11,549 nucleotides of DNA, taken from positions 1 to 11,549 of the forward strand of contig JAURNJ010000309.1 in NCBI GenBank assembly GCA_030830245.1. The letters are read 5' to 3'. Below are positions 7,567 through 11,549 of this stretch, in pieces (position 1 is the stretch's first letter; each line of letters opens with the position of its first letter). Origin of the DNA: Novosphingobium sp. Its GTDB lineage: Bacteria; Pseudomonadota; Alphaproteobacteria; Sphingomonadales; Sphingomonadaceae. Under the pieces are notes generated by a model. It had not been told where the DNA came from. It searched no databases and worked only from the letters and a program-made list of their open reading frames with translations. The translations under genes and the position numbers were made by a program.

Positions 7567-7628
7567 GTCTGCTCCCTATCCGTCATCTGATGCGCAGGGC
7601 CTATCGGCGACGCGGGGAGAGAGCAACC
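7567..7628. promoter_or_regulatory. Divergent spacer between SDR and EthD/AtuA operons
   Basis: This 62-nt spacer separates two opposing transcription units and already holds both ribosome-binding sites. No good -35/-10 pair is visible on either strand. A small perfect palindrome, CATCTGATG, lies at 7584-7592 near the middle, and CCTATC occurs twice in direct orientation (7575-7580 and 7600-7605, 25 nt apart). These could be part of a shared operator but are short enough to be chance. The spacer is so compact that a promoter must overlap the other unit's 5' leader. Confidence 0.35.
7614..7619 (+). promoter_or_regulatory. Ribosome-binding site of the EthD gene
   Basis: GGGGAG, followed by AGAG, ends 9 nt before the ATG at 7629. 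This decides the start of the EthD protein: the frame is open back to 7512, but that would place the start inside the divergent SDR gene. Confidence 0.65.
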
Positions 7629-8009
7629 ATGCTGAAGCTGACATTCCTGATGAAGCGCAAGGAAGGGATGTCTCCCGAGGAGTTCAGGGATTACTACGAG
7701 AACCACCATGCTCCGCTGGCGGCAACGCTTTGCCCGCATCTCGTCCACTGCACCCGCACCTACATCACCGACTGGCAGCCACTGGCCCGCTCTGCGCAGT
7801 TGCCAGAGCCCGGCTTCGACTGCATTACCGAGTGCTGGTACGACGTCGAAGGCACATGGGAAGACCGCAAGCTGGACTTGCTGCCCGCCGATGTGTTCAG
7901 GCAGCTTGCCGCCGACGAGGAGAACTTCCTCGACCGCAGGGCAAATCGCCTGCTGATGACGAGCGAGGAAGTGAGCGATCCGGCAACGCTGCTCGGCAAT
8001 CGCAGCTAA
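7629..8009 (+). CDS. EthD domain-containing protein
   Basis: This 126-residue protein has the EthD fold (dimeric alpha/beta-barrel ferredoxin-like). The N-terminal strand LKLTFLMKRKEGMSPEEF is followed by RDYYENHHAPL (residues 20-30), the hallmark with the paired histidines. A segment containing YITDWQ and the central FDCITECWYD strand complete the single domain. EthD proteins accompany ring- or ether-degrading enzymes. EthD itself was named from the ethyl tert-butyl ether locus and is needed there for unknown reasons; other members act as small isomerases, cyclases or decarboxylases. Which applies here is not known. A strong Shine-Dalgarno supports the start. It is the first gene of a plus-strand pair, with the AtuA-family gene starting 25 nt after its stop, so the two products probably act in one pathway. 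Confidence 0.88.
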   Translation: MLKLTFLMKRKEGMSPEEFRDYYENHHAPLAATLCPHLVHCTRTYITDWQPLARSAQLPEPGFDCITECWYDVEGTWEDRKLDLLPADVFRQLAADEENFLDRRANRLLMTSEEVSDPATLLGNRS

Positions 8010-8020
8010 CGAACAAGACA

Positions 8021-8026
8021 AGAGGA
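8021..8026 (+). promoter_or_regulatory. Ribosome-binding site of the AtuA-family gene
   Basis: AGAGGA at 8021-8026 lies 8 nt before the ATG at 8035, with a second GAGG nearer. It fixes the start of the AtuA-family protein inside the 25-nt spacer after the EthD gene. Confidence 0.6.
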
Positions 8027-8034
8027 CGAGGATA

Positions 8035-9855
8035 ATGGCAAACAGCGGCAAAGTGGTGAAGATCGGCGGCGGCACCGCCTTCGGCTTCGACAGCTTCTAT
8101 GGGCACCAGCCCCTGATCGACGCGGGCTGCGATTATATCGTCTATGACTGCCTCGCCGAACTGACGCTCGCCTCGCTGTCGAGCGACACCCAGACCAACC
8201 CGGATGGCTACATCGCTTCGTTCCTACGCGACATCACGCCCTACCTGCGCGAGATGCTGGCCAAGGGCTGCAAGATCGTCACCAACTGGGGCGGGCTCAA
8301 TCCCCACGGTGCGGCTGAAGCCATGCGCAAGGTGCTGGCCGAGCAGGGCCTCACCGCGAAGATCGGCGTCGTCACCGGTGATGACATGCGCGGCCGTATT
8401 CCCGAATTCCAGGCCAAGGGCCTGAAGGAAATGTTCAGCGGCGAGCCCCTGCCCGACGACGTCGAGTTCACCGCGATGAACGCCTATTTCGGCGGCTTTC
8501 CCATCGCCGCACTGCTCGCCGAGGGTGCGGACATCGTGCTGACCGGGCGCGTCGTCGACTCAGCGTTGGCGCTCGGCCCGCTGATCCACGAATTCGGCTG
8601 GACGCCGGACGATTTCGACCTGCTGGCCGCAGGCACCCTGATCGGCCACCTCACCGAATGTTCGACGCAGGTGACGGGCGGCACTTTCACTGATTGGGAG
8701 CTGGTGCCCGACCCTGCCAATATCGGCAATCCGATTGCCGAATGCCGCGCCGATGGCAGCTTCGTTCTGACCAAGCCCGATGGTACCGGCGGGCTGGTTT
8801 CGGTCGGCACGGTCGCCGAGCAGATGATCTACGAGGTCAGCGATCCGCAGGCCTATATCGTGCCCGACGCAGTTTGCGATTTCAGCGAAGTGGTGATGAC
8901 CCCGGACGGCGAGAACCGCGTGCTGGTGACGAACTGCAAGGGCTATGCCGCGACCGAAAGCTACAAGGTCTGCGCCACCTATTCGCAGGGCTGGAAGGCG
9001 ACCGCGCTTCAGCCGATCGTCGGCATCAATGCGCCCCAGAAAGCGCAGCGGCAGGCAGACGCGCTATTCGAGCGGACCAACAAGATCCTGCGCGACCGCA
9101 ACGCCAAGCCGCTGAACGATACCCATGTCGAGATCGTCGGCGCGGAGTCGAGCTATGGCCCCCGCTCGAACGGGCAAGGCTCGCGCGAGGTGGTGGCGAT
9201 GATTTCGGTCACGCACGACGAGCCGGAAGGCTGCGGCGTGTTCCTGCGCGAACAGGCGAGCAGCATTTCCTCGATGTCGCCGGGCACTTCGGTGAGCCTG
9301 GGCATGATGTCGGCACCGCCGCGCCCGCTGATGCGCGTGTTCCTGTTCCTGGTGAAGAAGGCGGATTTCACCCCGGAAATCTGGCTCGACGGCAAGCAGC
9401 TTGCCTTCTCGTCGCAGCCCTCGCGCTGGTTCACGCCCGACATGATCGTGCGCCCGGCAGAGCCCGCCCGGCCGAGCGACGCCGAGGTAGACCTCACCGT
9501 GCCGCTGATCCGCCTTGCCTGGGCGCGCAGCGGCGACAAGGGCAACCTGTTCAACGTCGGTGTATTCGCGCGCGAGCCGCGCTTTGCCCCCTATATCGCC
9601 GCCGCGCTTTCCGCCGAGGTGGTTGGCGACTGGTATGCGCACCTCATCAGCGACACCGATCCCAGGATCGACCGCTTCGTCCTGCCCGGCACCCACGGCC
9701 TCAATTTCGTGGTCAACAATTCGCTGCAGGGCGGCGGATCGATGTGCCTGCGGCTCGATCCGGTGGCGAAGTCGATGGGCCAGATGCTGCTCGAATATCC
9801 CGTGCCGGTGTCGCGCGAGATTGCCGAGCAATTGGGAGTGCTGGAGGCGGCCTAA
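8035..9855 (+). CDS. Acyclic terpene utilisation AtuA-family protein (DUF1446) with C-terminal AtuA-like domain
   Basis: This 606-residue cytoplasmic protein has two parts. The long N-terminal AtuA/DUF1446 domain (about residues 5-450) carries KIGGGTAFGFDS (9-20), YDCLAELTLA (37-46), TNWGGLNPHG (83-92), GVVTGDDM (111-118), GADIVLTGRVVDSALALGP (164-182) and GHLTECSTQVTGGTFTDW (194-211). The smaller C-terminal domain (about 488-595) carries LIRLAWARSGDKGNLFNVGV and GTHGLNFVVNNSLQGGGSM. Some relatives encode the two parts as separate proteins; here they are fused. AtuA is named from the citronellol/geraniol (atu) cluster of Pseudomonas, where it is induced but its reaction is not established. 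No geranyl-CoA carboxylase or other atu gene is visible here, so the substrate may differ. It follows the EthD gene and converges on the acyl-CoA ligase with a 4-nt overlap of stop codons. Confidence 0.92.
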   Translation: MANSGKVVKIGGGTAFGFDSFYGHQPLIDAGCDYIVYDCLAELTLASLSSDTQTNPDGYIASFLRDITPYLREMLAKGCKIVTNWGGLNPHGAAEAMRKVLAEQGLTAKIGVVTGDDMRGRIPEFQAKGLKEMFSGEPLPDDVEFTAMNAYFGGFPIAALLAEGADIVLTGRVVDSALALGPLIHEFGWTPDDFDLLAAGTLIGHLTECSTQVTGGTFTDWELVPDPANIGNPIAECRADGSFVLTKPDGTGGLVSVGTVAEQMIYEVSDPQAYIVPDAVCDFSEVVMTPDGENRVLVTNCKGYAATESYKVCATYSQGWKATALQPIVGINAPQKAQRQADALFERTNKILRDRNAKPLNDTHVEIVGAESSYGPRSNGQGSREVVAMISVTHDEPEGCGVFLREQASSISSMSPGTSVSLGMMSAPPRPLMRVFLFLVKKADFTPEIWLDGKQLAFSSQPSRWFTPDMIVRPAEPARPSDAEVDLTVPLIRLAWARSGDKGNLFNVGVFAREPRFAPYIAAALSAEVVGDWYAHLISDTDPRIDRFVLPGTHGLNFVVNNSLQGGGSMCLRLDPVAKSMGQMLLEYPVPVSREIAEQLGVLEAA

Positions 9856-11450
9856 GCGCTGGTCGCGGCTTCGGCCTCGAACATCTTTTCCACCTCGACC
9901 TTGCGGATCTTGCCAGAGGCGGTGAGCGGGAAGCTTTCCAGCGCGAGCCAGGCGCGCGGCACCTTGAAGTGGGCAAGGCCCTTGGCGGCGAATTCCTCCA
10001 TCGCCGCCTGATCAATCACGGCGCCCTCGCGCAGGACGAGTGCGCAAGCCACGGTCTGGCCCCAGCGTTCGTCAGGCACCCCGACGACGGCGAGCGAGAC
10101 GATATCGGGGTGTTCGAGCAGGTAGTCCTCGATCTCGGCGGGATAGATGTTCTCGCCGCCCCGGATGATGACCTCGCGGGTGCGGCCATGGATGCGCAGG
10201 TAGCCTTGCGCATCGAGCGATCCCAGATCGCCGGTGTGGAGGAACCCGTCGGGATCGATGGTCTTGGCCGTGGCCTCGGGCTGCCGGAAATAGCCGCTCA
10301 TCACCATCGGGCCTCGCGCGCAGACCTCGCCCACTTCGCCCACTTTCAGCGTTTTGCCGGTGGCCACATCGACGATCTTCAGCTCGACTTGCGGCGCGGC
10401 GCGGCCTGATGTTTCCGCAGCGATCTCGGGCGGGTCCGAAGGCACCGAGGAAGTGATCATCACGCTTTCGGATTGGCCGAACACGACCAGAACTGGCGCG
10501 CCGAATTCGCGGTTCAGCCGCTCGATCAGCGGCTTGGGCACCGCCGCGCCGCCCGATCCGATCGAGCGGATGCAAAAGTCCTGCGGCTGGTAATCGGGAT
10601 GTTCGCACAGCGCGATCAGCATGGTCGGCACGCCGCCGATCCGGGTCGCGCCTGTCTCGCGCATCAGCTTGAGGTATTCGTTGGTGTCGAACCTCTGCAT
10701 CAGCACGTAGCACCCGCCGAACGCAACCGTTCCAAGCACGACGCTGAGAGCGCCGCCGACATGGTTGAGCGGACCGGCGTTGATCCACACGTCGGTCTCG
10801 TCGAAGTCCGCCGCGACCGAGCGCAGGTAGGCGGCGTTGAGCGCCTGGTAATGAGTCAGCGCCGCCCCCTTGGCCCGGCCCGTGGTGCCCGAAGTGAACT
10901 GGATGAGGAACAGGTCGTCCACCCCGACTTCCGGCATTGCCTTGCGCGGCGTCCCCCCGATCAGGGTAAACAGCTCTTCGAGCGGGAACACCCTGTCGGC
11001 CGGCAGAAGTTCGTGGGCCCGATCCATCAGGGAAACCCCGCGCGTGTCGTATCCGGCGAGCAGGACAGCCGGTACGGTCAGGTCCCGCGCATGCAGGCAC
11101 TCGCGCTGCGACCAGGCGGGATTGAAGCCCGCCACCACAAGACCGGCGAGCGCGCAGGCATATTCGACCAGCACCCATTCCGCCGAATTCCGCGACCAGA
11201 TGGCGATCCGATCCCCTTTATCCGCACGCTGGAGCAGCCACGATGCGACCAGTTCGGCCCGGTCGAGCATCTCGGCATAGGTGAACCGGCGAAGCTCGCC
11301 GTTCTCGCGCCAGATCAGCGCGTCCCGCTCGCCGAACCGCGCCGCCTTGTCGCGAAGACACTCGCCAATGGTCATGTCCAGCAATGGAACTGAAGTGTCG
11401 GGCGCAATGTATGCGAGGCCGGTGGCGGGATCGGGTTTACCGTCGAACAT
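9852..11450 (-). CDS. AMP-dependent acyl-CoA synthetase/ligase
   Basis: This 532-residue ANL-superfamily adenylating enzyme has a normal length for a medium- or long-chain or aromatic acid CoA ligase. It activates a carboxylate with ATP to an acyl-AMP and then to a CoA thioester. The motif set is complete: the P-loop FTSGTTGRAKG (residues 185-195), FGQSE (324-328; usually YGxTE), HTGDLG (405-410), the hinge and core GRTREVIIRGGENIYPAEIE (422-441) and the catalytic Lys514 in LTASGKIRK. All catalytic residues are present, so the enzyme should be active. The substrate is unknown. The ATG at 11450 is the only plausible start, since the frame closes at 11481-11483 without another start codon, although the upstream Shine-Dalgarno is poor. 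It is convergent with the AtuA gene (stop codons interlocked) and is the natural first step of the pathway that the neighbouring genes would serve. Confidence 0.94.
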   Translation of the reverse strand: MFDGKPDPATGLAYIAPDTSVPLLDMTIGECLRDKAARFGERDALIWRENGELRRFTYAEMLDRAELVASWLLQRADKGDRIAIWSRNSAEWVLVEYACALAGLVVAGFNPAWSQRECLHARDLTVPAVLLAGYDTRGVSLMDRAHELLPADRVFPLEELFTLIGGTPRKAMPEVGVDDLFLIQFTSGTTGRAKGAALTHYQALNAAYLRSVAADFDETDVWINAGPLNHVGGALSVVLGTVAFGGCYVLMQRFDTNEYLKLMRETGATRIGGVPTMLIALCEHPDYQPQDFCIRSIGSGGAAVPKPLIERLNREFGAPVLVVFGQSESVMITSSVPSDPPEIAAETSGRAAPQVELKIVDVATGKTLKVGEVGEVCARGPMVMSGYFRQPEATAKTIDPDGFLHTGDLGSLDAQGYLRIHGRTREVIIRGGENIYPAEIEDYLLEHPDIVSLAVVGVPDERWGQTVACALVLREGAVIDQAAMEEFAAKGLAHFKVPRAWLALESFPLTASGKIRKVEVEKMFEAEAATSA

Positions 11451-11492
11451 GTAGCGGCCCGGCGCGATTGAAACGGTTGCGAGTCATTTCGG

Positions 11493-11549
11493 CTATCTGA
11501 ACCGCCGGAAAAACTCTCGCAAGTCCCCGACGATCAGGTCCGGCTTTTC
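11493..11549 (-). CDS. Possible C-terminal end of a further minus-strand gene
   Basis: On the minus strand the right edge reads 18 open codons, EKPDLIVGDLREFFRRFR, ending in TAG at 11493-11495. KPDLIVGDLREFF looks like a coding C-terminus of the type seen in HAD-like hydrolases, but the fragment is too short to assign. If real, the gene lies upstream of the acyl-CoA ligase in the same direction, with a 42-nt gap, so the ligase could be its downstream partner. The alternative is non-coding promoter DNA for the ligase. Confidence 0.35.
   Translation of the reverse strand, partial: EKPDLIVGDLREFFRRFR

Noticed and set aside
8035..9855. Naming the cluster as the acyclic terpene (geranyl-CoA) pathway
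   Set aside because: Only an AtuA-family protein is present. The carboxylase subunits and other atu genes are not in the window, so the pathway name is not supported.
9856..9900. A terminator hairpin after the AtuA gene (GGCTTCGGCC)
   Set aside because: The stem is only about 3-4 pairs, is not followed by a T-run on the relevant strand, and lies inside the ligase coding sequence.
8694..10409. A 571-codon plus-strand open frame across the AtuA gene and the ligase
   Set aside because: It is out of frame with AtuA and antisense to the ligase, with arginine-rich shadow composition. Both real genes have complete motif sets.
10072..11178. A 368-codon minus-strand open frame within the acyl-CoA ligase
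   Set aside because: It is a frame-shifted shadow of the ligase gene; the ligase frame holds all adenylation motifs.
1..11549. tRNA, rRNA, CRISPR, insertion sequence or prophage features
   Set aside because: No long repeats, no regularly spaced repeats, no terminal inverted repeats and no transposase or integrase motifs were seen; nearly all bases are in assigned genes.

Overview
The window is GC-rich and densely packed. Gene families and codon style (strong G/C at third positions) suggest an alphaproteobacterium, most likely a sphingomonad such as Novosphingobium or Sphingobium. That placement is inference from gene content; no rRNA or other taxonomic marker is present. I see no tRNA, rRNA, CRISPR array, insertion sequence or phage gene.

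Layout, left to right. (1) Two plus-strand genes: the C-terminal 425 codons of a molybdopterin (bis-MGD type) oxidoreductase that enters from the left edge, then an FAD-dependent oxidoreductase of the L-2-hydroxyglutarate dehydrogenase/LhgO-like family whose frame is broken by an in-frame amber codon at 2265-2267. (2) A minus-strand alpha/beta hydrolase, divergent from a plus-strand pair formed by a DUF2889 protein (TTG start) and a DinF-type MATE transporter. (3) Three minus-strand genes: a short-chain dehydrogenase (SDR), a 3-hydroxyisobutyrate dehydrogenase-like reductase and a DUF938 methyltransferase-like protein. The first two are 2 nt apart and the last two overlap by 17 nt. (4) Divergent from these, a plus-strand EthD-domain protein and a 606-residue AtuA-family (DUF1446) protein. 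(5) A minus-strand AMP-dependent acyl-CoA ligase, and at the right edge the last 18 codons of a possible further minus-strand gene.

Functionally this looks like part of a catabolic region for an organic acid, possibly isoprenoid, alicyclic or aromatic. The ligase would activate the acid to a CoA thioester. The SDR and the 3-HIBADH-like enzyme would oxidise or reduce hydroxyl or keto intermediates. AtuA and EthD proteins recur in such clusters but their chemistry is poorly defined, and the hydrolase could cleave an ester or a C-C bond. No geranyl-CoA carboxylase genes are visible, so the classical acyclic-terpene pathway cannot be claimed. The substrate cannot be read from the sequence.

Every gene junction is tight. 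Three convergent pairs overlap at their 3' ends (12 nt if the broken oxidoreductase is restored, then 14 nt and 4 nt). Only two short divergent spacers (87 and 62 nt) are available as promoter regions inside the window. There is no gene-free stretch above 300 bases.
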